Program-made: the position numbers and the translations under genes
Assembly: GCA_031373785.1 (NCBI GenBank)
Contig: JANMNE010000400.1
Span: 1-29,810, forward strand
From: JAENVT01 sp031373785
Lineage (GTDB): Bacteria > Actinomycetota > Acidimicrobiia > Acidimicrobiales > Ilumatobacteraceae
DNA: 29,810 nt
Reading direction: 5' to 3'
Shown: positions 8,158 to 16,333 of the stretch, piece by piece
Layout of the letters: every line of letters begins with the position of its first letter
Position numbering within the stretch: the first letter of the stretch is position 1
The notes under the pieces: generated by a model
Databases searched by the model: none
Seen by the model: the letters and a program-made list of their open reading frames with translations, nothing else
Told to the model about the DNA's origin: nothing

Positions 8158-8741
8158 TGATCGACCCCACGATCAAGCGCAGCCTCGGGCAGATGATGAA
8201 GGGGGTGCAAGTCGTCGGCGCCTACCACGATGGGGTGACGCGGGCGTACTGCAGCCACTGGGTGTGCCAGGTCAGCTTCGAGGAACCGATCGTGATGGCC
8301 AGCGTGTCGCCGAAGCACGACACGCACCCATTGATCGTCGGGAGCGGGGAGTTCGCCGTCAGCATCCTCGCCGGCGATCAAGTCGACGTCGGCCAGTACT
8401 TCTCGTACCCCGGACGCAAGTTTCGCTACATCGCCGACGACTACCTCGAGACGATTCCCGGCACGCAGCTGCCGGTCGTGCGCAACTGCATCGCCTGGTT
8501 GCGCTGCACGACCTTCGAGATCAAACCCATGGTCGACCACGACCTCTTCTTCGCCCGTGTGGTCGAGGTCGGCGCCGGCCGATTGAAAGAGCCGCCGCTG
8601 CTCTACAGCAGTAGGCTCGGCTGGCGGGTCACCGGCGACCGGGCACGCGAGCCCGGTCGCAGCATCCGTGACGAGCTGCTGGAGCGTCTGACAGCTGCAG
8701 GTTTCGATGCGTCTGACGACATCGACGAGGCCGACGGGTAG
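8157..8741 (+). CDS. Flavin reductase-like / FMN-binding split-barrel protein
   Basis: This 194-residue protein looks like the flavin reductase-like family: an early GVQVVGAYHDGVTRAYCSHW strand region (the usual place for 'G-V-x-V-V-T-T'), EEPIVMASVSPKHDTHPLI for the FMN-phosphate side, then GEFAVSILAGDQ and CIAWLRCTTFEIKPMVDHDLFFARVVEVG, the standard late-barrel pattern. Such proteins supply reduced flavin to monooxygenases or bind FMN themselves. The luciferase-like oxidoreductase at the left edge is a conceivable partner but is not close enough to argue from. Start at 8157 overlaps the upstream stop by one base. An open frame reaches 21 bases further upstream but would overlap the previous gene more. 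Confidence 0.75.
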   Translation: MIDPTIKRSLGQMMKGVQVVGAYHDGVTRAYCSHWVCQVSFEEPIVMASVSPKHDTHPLIVGSGEFAVSILAGDQVDVGQYFSYPGRKFRYIADDYLETIPGTQLPVVRNCIAWLRCTTFEIKPMVDHDLFFARVVEVGAGRLKEPPLLYSSRLGWRVTGDRAREPGRSIRDELLERLTAAGFDASDDIDEADG

Positions 8742-8772
8742 ACCCGGCTCTGCGGTAGTTGTACAGGACCAG

Positions 8773-8785
8773 TATCGTGAGGCCC
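8773..8785 (+). promoter_or_regulatory. Leaderless -10 element for the acyl-CoA dehydrogenase
   Basis: TATCGT at 8773-8778 is seven bases before the ATG at 8786. The hexamer is identical to the aldehyde dehydrogenase -10. Confidence 0.5.
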
Positions 8786-9991
8786 ATGACGGCTACCGAG
8801 ATTCAGACGCGTGGTGACGAGGGGATCGTCGGCGACCTCACCTCCCAGTTGCTCGACGAATGCAATCCCAAGACCCACGACTCGACGACGTTCCTCGGTG
8901 CGCAGTTCGACAAGGGACTGGCGTGGGTGCACTTCCCGGTCGGCAATGGTGGCCTCGGGCTCAACCCCAAGCTCCAGAAGCTCGTCAACGAACGGCTCTC
9001 GGCCGCCGGCGCGCCGAACGCGTACTACCGAAACCCGATCGGATACGGCATGTGCGGGCCGACCGTGGTTGCGTGGGGGAGCGAGGAGCAGAAGCAGCGC
9101 TACCTCAGGCCGTTGTTCACCGGTGAGGAGATCTGGTGCCAGTTGTTCAGCGAGCCGGGCGCCGGTTCCGACTTCGCCGGGTTGGCGTCGAAGGGCGTCC
9201 GCGACGGCGACGAGTGGGTGGTCAACGGTCAGAAAGTCTGGACGACGCTGGCCCACCTCTCACGATTCGGACTGCTGGTCGTGCGCACCGACGCCGAAGC
9301 AGTGAAGCACGCCGGCCTCGCCGCGTTCGTCGTCGACATGCAAGCGCCGGGTGTGGAGGTGCTTCCACTCCGGCAGATGACCGGCGAGGCGGAGTTCAAC
9401 GAAGTGTTTTTCACCGATGTCCGTATCGCGGACTCCGAGATGCTCGGCAATCCCGGCGATGGGTGGCGGGTCTCGTTGACCACGTTGATGAACGAGCGAG
9501 TGTCGATCGGCGGCACGATGCCGGCCAAGGGCTCGGGAACGATCCAAGCCCTCACTTCGACGTGGGCCGGCCTTCCAGCCGAGCGCAAGAACGCCGCCGA
9601 CCTCGACGACGTGATGAAGCTGTGGTCACGCGCCGAGGTTCTGCGGCTCACCAACGTGCGAGCCAACCAGAATCGAAAGATGGGCGACCCGGGGCCGGAG
9701 GGCTCGATCTCCAAGATGGCGTTCGCCGATCTCAACAAAGACATCTACGCCAAGGTCATCGACCTGATGGGCGCGGACGGGATGCTGTACGGCAGCTACG
9801 AGATGGTCCGGCCAGAGACCGCCATGGCGTTCGAGAACATGCAGAAGGCGTTCCTGCGCAGCCGGGCCAATTCGATCGAGGGTGGCACGACCGAGGTCAT
9901 GAAGAACATCCTCGGCGAACGGATCCTCGGCCTCCCCGGCGACGTACGCGTCGATCGCGAAGTTCCGTGGAGCCAAGTCCCGCGCAACTGA
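8786..9991 (+). CDS. Acyl-CoA dehydrogenase
   Basis: This 401-residue FAD enzyme introduces a trans double bond into an acyl-CoA thioester. The family's blocks appear in order: CGPTVVAWGSEEQKQRYL, the FAD-contacting QLFSEPGAGSDFAGL, VVNGQKVWTTLAHL, then the helical C-terminal domain with MKLWSRAEVLRL. The IEGGTTEVMKNILGERILGLP end carries the glutamate that corresponds to the catalytic base of medium-chain enzymes. ATG at 8786 is chosen over an upstream TTG because of the TATCGT box. A perfect 8-bp hairpin follows eight bases after the stop. The substrate chain or ring type cannot be read; with the acyl-CoA synthetase 1.4 kb upstream a beta-oxidation-type role is likely. Confidence 0.9.
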   Translation: MTATEIQTRGDEGIVGDLTSQLLDECNPKTHDSTTFLGAQFDKGLAWVHFPVGNGGLGLNPKLQKLVNERLSAAGAPNAYYRNPIGYGMCGPTVVAWGSEEQKQRYLRPLFTGEEIWCQLFSEPGAGSDFAGLASKGVRDGDEWVVNGQKVWTTLAHLSRFGLLVVRTDAEAVKHAGLAAFVVDMQAPGVEVLPLRQMTGEAEFNEVFFTDVRIADSEMLGNPGDGWRVSLTTLMNERVSIGGTMPAKGSGTIQALTSTWAGLPAERKNAADLDDVMKLWSRAEVLRLTNVRANQNRKMGDPGPEGSISKMAFADLNKDIYAKVIDLMGADGMLYGSYEMVRPETAMAFENMQKAFLRSRANSIEGGTTEVMKNILGERILGLPGDVRVDREVPWSQVPRN

Positions 9992-9998
9992 CCGCAGC

Positions 9999-10017
9999 GC
10001 TCGCTGCCTCAGCGAGC
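9999..10017 (+). terminator. Hairpin after the acyl-CoA dehydrogenase
   Basis: A perfect 8-bp stem GCTCGCTG/CAGCGAGC with loop CCT begins eight bases after the stop codon. It lacks a U-tract, so it is a GC-rich terminator candidate only. Confidence 0.5.
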
Positions 10018-10058
10018 ACCCATGCAACGCCGGCTCGGTGCGCCGTAGTGCGCCCCTG

Positions 10059-10157
10059 GGTCGGGCGCGATTTGTGCCACCGGTGGCGTGATATCGATCC
10101 CAATCAGCCTGGTCGGGCGCGGTCTCTGCCACCCGTGGCGTGATATCGAACCCAATG
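10059..10157. repeat. Two direct copies of a ~47-bp intergenic element
   Basis: Copy 1 (about 10059-10105) and copy 2 (about 10111-10157) start 52 bases apart. They share GGTCGGGCGC, the inverted pair GCCAC/GTGGC and GTGATATCGA-CCCAAT, with about five internal mismatches. Each can fold at GCCAC-GTGGC. They fill the gene-free gap between the acyl-CoA dehydrogenase and the VOC gene. I see no coding potential; this may be a dispersed genomic repeat. Confidence 0.6.
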
Positions 10158-10284
10158 CGAGCGCGATGGCGCTCGGCCAACATCCGCACGCAGAACGAAG
10201 CGCATCGGTCGCGACAAACGCGGCTCGTGCTCCGGCGCATTGGAACATGTCCGATTCCCACAAGACGTGCGCCGACGAGCGCCG

Positions 10285-10296
10285 TACGGTTGGCAC
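10285..10296 (+). promoter_or_regulatory. Leaderless -10 element for the VOC gene
   Basis: TACGGT at 10285-10290 is six bases before the ATG at 10297. Confidence 0.5.
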
Positions 10297-10698
10297 ATGA
10301 CCGTTGTTCCTTCAGCCATCGGCTTGGTCGCGTCTGACCTGGCCCGCACCCTGGCCTTCTATCGCGCGCTCGGCCTCGACATTCCCGCCGACGCGGACAC
10401 GGAGCCACACGTCGAGGTGACACTCGCCGGTGGGTTTCGTCTCCTGTTCGACCCCATATCGACGATCAAGTCGTTCGATCCCGAGTGGGCTCCCGCGAGT
10501 ACCGGCTCGCCTCGAACCGCGCTGGCCTTCGAGTGCGCTGATACCGCCGAAGTGGACTCCACCTATGCGGCAATGACCGGCGCCGGATTCGATGGCCACC
10601 TCGAACCCTGGGAAGCGTTCTGGGGGCAGCGCTACGCGACGTTGCGCGACCCTGACGGCAACGGCGTCGACCTGTTCGCCGCGCTCCCGACGAGCTGA
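10297..10698 (+). CDS. VOC (glyoxalase/bleomycin-resistance) superfamily protein
   Basis: This 133-residue single-domain protein has the two beta-alpha-beta-beta-beta modules of the vicinal oxygen chelate fold. It starts with AIGLVASDLARTLAFYRALGLDIP, the usual first module with a metal-ligand position, and ends with WGQRYATLRDPDGNGVDLFA, the classic C-terminal DPDGN motif with a nearby glutamine/aspartate ligand site. The members isomerise, cleave or bind varied small molecules, so no substrate is claimed. The upstream open frame to 10240 is rejected in favour of the ATG six bases after a TACGGT box. The gene converges on and overlaps by about 67 bases the end of the AraC reading frame, a frequent pairing in which the regulator may control or sense with the VOC protein. 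Confidence 0.8.
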   Translation: MTVVPSAIGLVASDLARTLAFYRALGLDIPADADTEPHVEVTLAGGFRLLFDPISTIKSFDPEWAPASTGSPRTALAFECADTAEVDSTYAAMTGAGFDGHLEPWEAFWGQRYATLRDPDGNGVDLFAALPTS

Positions 10699-11388
10699 GA
10701 TGCCGATCGACCGGTGAGTGCGCGCACCTCGTGGGTGAAGTGGGCCTGATCGGCGTAGCCGGCGGCGAGCGCGGCATGAACCAGCGACATCCCACAACGA
10801 GCCGAGCTCAGGGCGCGCTGCAGGCGTAAGCACTCGCGCGAGCACCTTCGGCCCATAGCCGAACGAGGTACGCGAGCGGCGGTTGAGCTGACGCTCGCTG
10901 AAGCCCACCTCCGCGGCGACTTCGGCCACGGTGCGTCCCTGGCCGATCAGTGCTGCCACGCGTCCCATCGTGCGATCCCGCCCACCTGCTTGTGCCACGC
11001 GTCGATCTGCCCAACGCTCGAGCTCGGTCGACGGGTGGTCGGTTGCCAGCAGCGCCTCGGAGAGCCGGTCGGTATCAGCCGCCCCGATCACGTCGGCGAG
11101 GCCCGGGCATTGGTCGCGAAGCCCGTCGGCCGCAACACCGAGCACGATCGGCGCTACACCAGACGCGAAACGCAAGGCCGTGTATCGCGTACCGGTGGGT
11201 GCGCTCGCGATATGGGCGGTCGTGGCGGGCCCCGCAATGGTCAAGTCACGACCGTTCCACAAGACATCGATGCAACCGCCGGGCAGGATCCACGATGTCG
11301 AACCGTCGGCGACACGCTTCCACACAGTGATCCCGGCGACTGCCGATTCGCGTTCCCTGTATGCAGAAGGGTCGGTCATCACGCTCAT
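10632..11388 (-). pseudogene. AraC-family transcriptional regulator, frameshifted near 10827
   Basis: From ATG at 11388 the frame encodes an N-terminal sensor-like region containing SWILPGGCIDVLWNG and a first helix-turn-helix (TVAEVAAEVGFSERQLNRRSRTSFGYGPKVLARVL). It then leaves the family pattern. The continuation RLQRALSSARCGMSLVHAALAAGY... and DQAHFTHEVRALTGRS, which is the second helix-turn-helix, is found in another frame ending at 10632. Removing one base near 10827 (a T on the plus strand) joins them into the ordinary V-L-R-L-Q-R-A-L reading. This is either a real inactivating insertion or an assembly error. The out-of-frame tail would replace the second DNA-binding helix and run deep into the VOC gene. 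ATG at 11379 is another possible start. Confidence 0.75.
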
Positions 11389-11401
11389 GCTGCCCAAGAT
11401 C
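11389..11401 (-). promoter_or_regulatory. Possible -10 for the AraC regulator
   Basis: GATCTT on the minus strand (11401 to 11396) is seven bases before the ATG at 11388. The first T of TANNNT is missing, so this is weaker than the other boxes. Confidence 0.3.
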
Positions 11402-11432
11402 GGCGTATCACGCAAGATCGCGGGTCGTGTCG

Positions 11433-11445
11433 TACGGTAGCTGTC
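11433..11445 (+). promoter_or_regulatory. Leaderless -10 element for the Clp-N/zinc-ribbon gene
   Basis: TACGGT at 11433-11438 is seven bases before the GTG at 11446. Confidence 0.5.
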
Positions 11446-12075
11446 GTGCTCGAGAACTATTCCGTCGCCGCCCGGCGTGTCGTTTCACTGGCGACGATGG
11501 AGGCGGGGAGGCTCGATCATTCACGAGTTGGCACCGAGCATCTGCTTCTCGGGTTGCTGTCGGACGACGATGGAGAGTCAGCCGACGTGCTGAGGGCGGC
11601 CGGCGCAACGCTCGCGGCCGCGCGTCACAAGGTGGTCGAAGCGCTGGGAGCAGGCACTGGATCGCCGAACAGCGAAGCGATGCCATTCACGTCCCGGGCA
11701 GAGCGTGCGCTCGAACGAGCAGGCCGGTTCTCGCGCAAAGACCAACAGCCACAGGTGACCTCCGAGCACGTGCTGCTCGGCGTGCTCGACGTCGAAGGGC
11801 TGGCCTGTCAGGTGCTTCGAGGGCTCGGCGTCGACATCGCTCAACTTCGCGACGCGCTCGTCCCTCGCGCGGCGAGTCCGGTAACGCTCGTCGACGACCA
11901 GCCTTCGGTCGAAGCAGTGCGCCCCAGCTGCCCACACTGCCACGCACCGCTCGACGACGCGTTGACCGAGACGCTGGTTTTCGCGCAACGCGAGGGCGAG
12001 CCGCCGTCGAAGTTCAGCGTCGCCTATTGCTCGGCGTGCAGTGCGACACTGGGAGTTGTGCGGCAACGGTCGTGA
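11446..12075 (+). CDS. Stand-alone Clp-N (ClpC-type) double-repeat protein with C-terminal zinc ribbon
   Basis: This 209-residue protein has two Clp N-terminal repeats without any AAA+ ATPase module. Repeat 1 (about 1-70) has ARRVVSLATMEAGRL and VGTEHLLLGLL; repeat 2 (about 77-142) has FTSRAERALERAGRF and VTSEHVLLGVL. In ClpC these repeats bind adaptors and phosphoarginine-marked or other substrates. The C-terminus adds a CPHC (162-165) and CSAC (195-198) pair, a probable zinc ribbon. The combination suggests an adaptor or decoy that meets the Clp protease, but that is inference. Start GTG at 11446 follows a TACGGT box by seven bases; the longer open frame upstream is shadow of the AraC gene. 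Confidence 0.8.
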   Translation: MLENYSVAARRVVSLATMEAGRLDHSRVGTEHLLLGLLSDDDGESADVLRAAGATLAAARHKVVEALGAGTGSPNSEAMPFTSRAERALERAGRFSRKDQQPQVTSEHVLLGVLDVEGLACQVLRGLGVDIAQLRDALVPRAASPVTLVDDQPSVEAVRPSCPHCHAPLDDALTETLVFAQREGEPPSKFSVAYCSACSATLGVVRQRS

Positions 12076-12096
12076 GACCGTTCGGCGGGGACGTGG

Positions 12097-12507
12097 TCAG
12101 CGGCCGGTGCGGAGAAGGATCCCGAGGTACAACGCTGCCAGCGAGCAGAGCAGACCCAGCGCGCCACCGAGTGCTAGGGCCAACTTGGTCTTTCCCAGCG
12201 AGTGGATCAGCACGAACACGGCCGCCGCCACGGCCACCGTGATCTTGACGAACACCGTGACCTGATAGGCGGTGGTGGTGTTGCCCAGGTCGATCGCGGT
12301 CAGGTTCCAGATCCCGGTGATCACCAGCACACCGAACGCCGGCCACGCCAGTCGTGCGAACGCGCGGGCAACGGCGCGCGGCGCCTCTGCTGACTGCTTG
12401 CGGACCGTGCCAACGAGTCCGGCCAGCGCAATCTGGCCGCCGACCCACACCGTCGCGGCGAGCACGTGGAGGAACAAGCGGATCGTGGCGGCGGTGGGGG
12501 AGAGCAC
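12097..12507 (-). CDS. CopD-like / DUF2269-type four-helix membrane protein
   Basis: This 136-residue integral membrane protein has four predicted helices at about 8-30, 52-68, 82-102 and 111-131. The first contains LHVLAATVWVGGQIAL, with the H-x(8)-GG pattern seen in CopD and related copper/heme-associated membrane proteins; the second has AWPAFGVLVITGIWNL, also typical. Copper transport or heme handling is a family-level guess only. GTG at 12507 is the start because it follows a TAGCCT box by six bases. It lies just downstream of ispH on the same strand, with only nine bases between, yet it has its own promoter inside the ispH 3' end region. Confidence 0.7.
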   Translation of the reverse strand: MLSPTAATIRLFLHVLAATVWVGGQIALAGLVGTVRKQSAEAPRAVARAFARLAWPAFGVLVITGIWNLTAIDLGNTTTAYQVTVFVKITVAVAAAVFVLIHSLGKTKLALALGGALGLLCSLAALYLGILLRTGR

Positions 12508-12519
12508 GAGCGGAGGCTA
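12508..12519 (-). promoter_or_regulatory. Leaderless -10 for the CopD-like gene
   Basis: TAGCCT on the minus strand (12519 to 12514) is six bases before the GTG at 12507 and overlaps the ispH stop codon. Confidence 0.45.
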
Positions 12520-13554
12520 CGGAACGCGCAAGGCCGCCAGCACATCGCTGGCGGCGAACTCGTGGTCGTTCATTGTCGCCGACTGGATGACCGATCCACC
12601 GAGCAGTGCCGCGGCAGCGGAGCCGATTGCTGCCTGCAACTCCCTGATGTTGCGCGGCGGAGGAAAGTACTCGTCTTCGTCAGTGACCTTCACCGGCTCG
12701 ACCCCGTGCCGAGGGTTGAGGTAGCGGAGGATCTCGTCGACCAGTTCTTCGGGTGCGGAGGCGCCGGCGGTGACCCCGACCGTGCCGCGCAACGTGTCGG
12801 GAAGCTCCCCGGCGTGGTTGACGCGGAACACCTGCGGGCAGCCGGCCTCGACCGCCAGCTTCTCGAGGGCACGCGTGTTGGACGAGTTCGACGAACCGAT
12901 CACCACGATGGCGTCGCACTTCGAGGCCATCGCCATGAGGGCCGACTGCCGGTTCGTGGTGGCGAAGCACAGGTCGCTGCGACCAGGTGTCCACGCGTCG
13001 GGGTACTTCGCCGTGACCGCATCGGCCACACCCGACCAGTCGCGGTGCGACAGCGTGGTCTGGGCGAGCAGGGCGACCGGTTGGTCGAACTGGGGCAGTG
13101 CGTCGACCTCGGCCACACTCTCGACGCGGCTGATCGACAGCGGCGCGACCGCCATCGTGCCGACGGCTTCCTCATGACCCTCATGACCGACATAGACGAT
13201 GCGGAAGCCCTTCTTGGCGCGGACCTTGACCTCGTGGTGCACCTTCGTCACGAGGGGGCACACCGAGTCGACCACGTAGCTGCCGCGGGCCCGGGCCGCG
13301 GCGACGACCTCTGGTGCCGAGCCGTGGGCGGAGAGCATGATCGGGGAGCCGAGGGGCACGTCGGCGATGTCGTCGACGAAGACGACTCCCTGCTCGACGA
13401 AGCGGTCGACGACGATCTTGTTGTGCACGATCTCGTGGTAGCAGTAGACGGGCGGTTCGAACGTGCGAACCATCCACGCCAGGGCCTTGATCGCCATCTC
13501 CACACCGGCGCAGAACCCCCGTGGTTCAGCCAGGAGAACCCGATCGACGTCCAC
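12517..13554 (-). CDS. ispH: 4-hydroxy-3-methylbut-2-enyl diphosphate reductase
   Basis: This is the last enzyme of the MEP isoprenoid pathway, a [4Fe-4S] protein that converts HMBPP to IPP and DMAPP. The 345 residues carry the three cluster cysteines C15 (GFCAGV), C99 (DSVCPLV) and C196 (LCFATTNRQ). Substrate-pocket residues appear in SAHGSAP (H77), in GHEGHEEAVGT with its glutamate pair near 128-129, and in GSSNSSNT. Length and order are normal. The start is GTG at 13554, six bases after a TAGCCT box, and it faces the radical SAM/DUF512 gene across 44 bases. The enzyme is oxygen-sensitive and would rely on the cell's Fe-S supply. The symbol is secure. Confidence 0.95.
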   Translation of the reverse strand: MDVDRVLLAEPRGFCAGVEMAIKALAWMVRTFEPPVYCYHEIVHNKIVVDRFVEQGVVFVDDIADVPLGSPIMLSAHGSAPEVVAAARARGSYVVDSVCPLVTKVHHEVKVRAKKGFRIVYVGHEGHEEAVGTMAVAPLSISRVESVAEVDALPQFDQPVALLAQTTLSHRDWSGVADAVTAKYPDAWTPGRSDLCFATTNRQSALMAMASKCDAIVVIGSSNSSNTRALEKLAVEAGCPQVFRVNHAGELPDTLRGTVGVTAGASAPEELVDEILRYLNPRHGVEPVKVTDEDEYFPPPRNIRELQAAIGSAAAALLGGSVIQSATMNDHEFAASDVLAALRVP

Positions 13555-13566
13555 GTTCGCAGGCTA
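13555..13566 (-). promoter_or_regulatory. Leaderless -10 for ispH
   Basis: TAGCCT on the minus strand (13566 to 13561) is six bases before the GTG at 13554. Confidence 0.5.
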
Positions 13567-13584
13567 CCCGGGCCATGCCGCCGA

Positions 13585-13598
13585 TAGCCTGGGTGCCC
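13585..13598 (+). promoter_or_regulatory. Leaderless -10 for the DUF512 gene
   Basis: TAGCCT at 13585-13590 is eight bases before the ATG at 13599. It is the same hexamer as the divergent ispH box. Confidence 0.5.
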
Positions 13599-14996
13599 AT
13601 GTCCGCACCGGTGGTTGTCAGCGTCGCGCCTGGGTCCGCCGCTGAGCGGGCCGGCTTGTGCGCGGGCGACGAGGTGGTCACGATCAACGGAATCGTGCCT
13701 CGCGACATCATCGAGTGGCGCTTCGCGGCCGACGAGCCCGAGGTCGAGATCGAGTTGTTGCGCGGGGGATTGCAGTCGTCGCTGGAGATCACCAAGCGTG
13801 CCGGCGAGCCGCTGGGTGCGGAGGTGTCGAGTGCTGTCTTCGACCGCGTTCGCACCTGCGACAACCACTGCGAGTTCTGCTTCATCTATCAACTGCCGTC
13901 GGGCATGCGCCGCAGCCTGTATCTCAAAGACGACGACTATCGGCTCAGCTTCCTGTACGGCAACTTCACCACGCTGACCCGCTTCACCGAGGCCGATCTC
14001 GAACGAGTGATCACCGAGCGGCTCTCGCCGTTGAACGTCAGCATCCACGCCACCGATCCCGACGTGCGGGCGCGCATGCTGAAGAACCCGCGCGGCGGGA
14101 TGAGCCTGCGCTGGTTACGTGCCCTGCTCGACCATGGCATCGTCGTGCGCGGTCAGGTCGTGCTGTGCCCCGGGGTGAACGACGGCGAGATCTTCGACCG
14201 CACCATGGCCGGCGTGCTCGACGAGTACTCCGAACTCGAATCGGTCGCGGTCGTACCACTCGGGCTCAGCAAGTTCAACACCGAGTCGGCCATGCGGTTG
14301 CACACACGCGACGAGGCCGCAGCGATGATCGATGCCATCGAGGACTGGCAAGACGTCTTCTTGCACACGCTCGGCCACCGGATGGTGTTCGCCGCCGACG
14401 AGTACTACCTCATGGCCGATCGACCGTTCCCGGCCGAAGACACATACGAGGACTTCTCGATGCACGAGGACGGCATCGGCATGGCCCGCACGTTCGAGAT
14501 GGAGTTCAACGGACGGGTGCCCGAGCCGACCGGCCCACAGGCCGGTTTCTTCGCTGCCGTCGACGCGCCTGCCCCACCGAACCCCGCTGCGTACACCGGC
14601 TTGCGTTCACGGGCCTGCAGCACGGACGGCACCGATAGCACGACCTTGTGCCTCAGCGCCCGACGCGACGCGCCGATCGGGATCCTCACGGGTGAGTTCG
14701 GGTCGAGGGTGATCTCGCCGCTCGTGTCAACCTTGAATCGACCCGACATCAGGGTCATCCCCGTGACGAACGAGTTCTTCGGTGGCAACACCGCGGTCAC
14801 CGGCCTGATGGTCGGTCACGACCTGCAGCGCGTGCTGGCCGGCGAGCCCGCAGGGCATCGCTACCTGTTGCCCGACGTGTGTCTGTCGGAGGGTCGGTTC
14901 CTCGACGGCACCACCATCGATGAGCTGCCGCGACCGGTCGAGGTCATCGCCACCGACGGCATCTCACTACGCAAAGCCCTGGAGCCCTCATCATGA
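13599..14996 (+). CDS. PDZ-radical SAM-DUF512 protein
   Basis: This 465-residue protein has an N-terminal PDZ-like part (VVSVAPGSAAERAGLCAGDEVVTING, about 6-31), then a radical SAM CxxxCxxC at C87, C91 and C94 (RTCDNHCEFCFIY), followed by the long C-terminal DUF512 region with NTESAMR, HRMVFAADEYYLMA and NEFFGGNTAVTGLM. The architecture is the one annotated as an Fe-S oxidoreductase of unknown reaction. It is commonly found next to der/engA, as here, which suggests a link to ribosome assembly or RNA modification, but no substrate is established. The ATG at 13599 follows a TAGCCT box. Its stop overlaps der by ATGA, giving translational coupling. Confidence 0.9.
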   Translation: MSAPVVVSVAPGSAAERAGLCAGDEVVTINGIVPRDIIEWRFAADEPEVEIELLRGGLQSSLEITKRAGEPLGAEVSSAVFDRVRTCDNHCEFCFIYQLPSGMRRSLYLKDDDYRLSFLYGNFTTLTRFTEADLERVITERLSPLNVSIHATDPDVRARMLKNPRGGMSLRWLRALLDHGIVVRGQVVLCPGVNDGEIFDRTMAGVLDEYSELESVAVVPLGLSKFNTESAMRLHTRDEAAAMIDAIEDWQDVFLHTLGHRMVFAADEYYLMADRPFPAEDTYEDFSMHEDGIGMARTFEMEFNGRVPEPTGPQAGFFAAVDAPAPPNPAAYTGLRSRACSTDGTDSTTLCLSARRDAPIGILTGEFGSRVISPLVSTLNRPDIRVIPVTNEFFGGNTAVTGLMVGHDLQRVLAGEPAGHRYLLPDVCLSEGRFLDGTTIDELPRPVEVIATDGISLRKALEPSS

Positions 14997-16333
14997 CGTT
15001 GCCCACTGTTGTCATCGTCGGACGGCCCAACGTCGGCAAGAGCACACTCTTCAACCGCATCATCGGCGAGCAGGTCGCCATCGTCGAGGATCGCCCGGGC
15101 GTGACCCGCGATCGCAACGAGACCGAGGCCGATTGGCTCGGCGTGCACTTCCTGTTGGTCGACACCGGCGGTTGGCTGCCGGGCGGCAATGACCTCGATG
15201 CCAAGGTCAGTCGTCAGGTCGAGGCTGCGGTGAAGACTGCCGACGTCGTGCTGTTCCTGGTCGACGCGACCACCGGGGTCACCGAGGACGACGAGGCCCT
15301 GGCCAACTGGCTGCGACGGATCAAAGCGCCGGTGCTGCTGGTGACCAACAAGGCCGACAACGAACGCCGCGAGAACGACCGGTGGGAGTTCCTGGCCCTG
15401 GGTGCCGGCGACCCCTACCCGGTCAGTGCATTGCACGGCCGCCGCGCCGGCGACCTGCTCGACGAAGTGATCTCGTTGCTCCCCGTGATCGACGACGAGA
15501 AGTCGGACATCGGCGTCGATCTCGAGGACGCGACCGAACTGTGGAAGGCCGGCGATACACCACCCCCGAGGGTCGCCATCGTCGGGCGACCCAACGTCGG
15601 CAAGAGCACGTTGTTCAACCGTCTCGTCGGTGAGGACCGCTCGGTCGTGCACGACATGGCGGGCACCACCCGCGACTCCATCGACACGTTGGTCGAAACT
15701 CCCGACGGGCCGATCGTGTTCGTCGATACGGCGGGCATGCGCCGTCGCAGCAGGGTCGACGACTCTGCCGAGTACTACTCGGTCGTTCGTGCCCTGCGGG
15801 CCATCGACGCCAGTGACATCGCCCTCTTGGTGATCGACGCAACAGATGGGATCACCAGCCAGGATCAACGCCTGGCGGAGCGCGTCGATGCTGCCGGATG
15901 TCCGATCGTGGTGATGCTGAACAAGTGGGAGCTGATCGACGATCCCGAGCAACGGTTGCAGGTCCAGGCGGAGCTCAAGCGCAAGCTGTACTTCGTCGGC
16001 GACGCGCCGATCCTGAAGATCTCGGCGCTGACCGGCAAGGGCGTCTACAAACTGCAGCCCGTGCTGCAGGAGGCGATCACCCAGTACCACCGCCGAGTGC
16101 CGACCCGCGACGTGAACCGAGTGATCTCCGACGCACAACAACGCCAGCCCGCAGGCCACGGTGTGCGCGTGCTGTACGCGCTGCAGGGCGCCACCGACCC
16201 GCCGACGTTCACATTGTTCGTCAACCGCGAGCTACCGCACACGTACATGCGCTACCTCGAGCGGAGCATCCGTGAAGCGTTCGAGTTCGGCAGCACTCCG
16301 TTGAAACTTCGAGTCAGGAAACGGACCGACTAG
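14993..16333 (+). CDS. der: Ribosome biogenesis GTPase Der (EngA)
   Basis: Der is an essential double-GTPase that assists 50S subunit maturation. The 446 residues hold two G domains: the first P-loop GRPNVGKS is at 10-17 with DTGG near 57 and NKAD at 119-122; the second GRPNVGKS is at 198-205 with DTAGMR near 245 and NKWE in the following G4. A KH-like domain with TSKGVYKLQP-type and VNRELPHTYMRYLER segments ends the protein. The length matches the family. The start overlaps the DUF512 stop by four bases (ATGA), and the stop shares one base with the GTG of the next small gene, so three genes form one coupled unit. Confidence 0.96.
   Translation: MTLPTVVIVGRPNVGKSTLFNRIIGEQVAIVEDRPGVTRDRNETEADWLGVHFLLVDTGGWLPGGNDLDAKVSRQVEAAVKTADVVLFLVDATTGVTEDDEALANWLRRIKAPVLLVTNKADNERRENDRWEFLALGAGDPYPVSALHGRRAGDLLDEVISLLPVIDDEKSDIGVDLEDATELWKAGDTPPPRVAIVGRPNVGKSTLFNRLVGEDRSVVHDMAGTTRDSIDTLVETPDGPIVFVDTAGMRRRSRVDDSAEYYSVVRALRAIDASDIALLVIDATDGITSQDQRLAERVDAAGCPIVVMLNKWELIDDPEQRLQVQAELKRKLYFVGDAPILKISALTGKGVYKLQPVLQEAITQYHRRVPTRDVNRVISDAQQRQPAGHGVRVLYALQGATDPPTFTLFVNRELPHTYMRYLERSIREAFEFGSTPLKLRVRKRTD

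Noticed and set aside
9626..10423. A minus-strand frame spanning the acyl-CoA dehydrogenase end and the intergenic repeats
   Set aside because: It lies antisense to the dehydrogenase and owes its apparent repeated peptide to the 47-bp DNA repeats; no family is recognisable.
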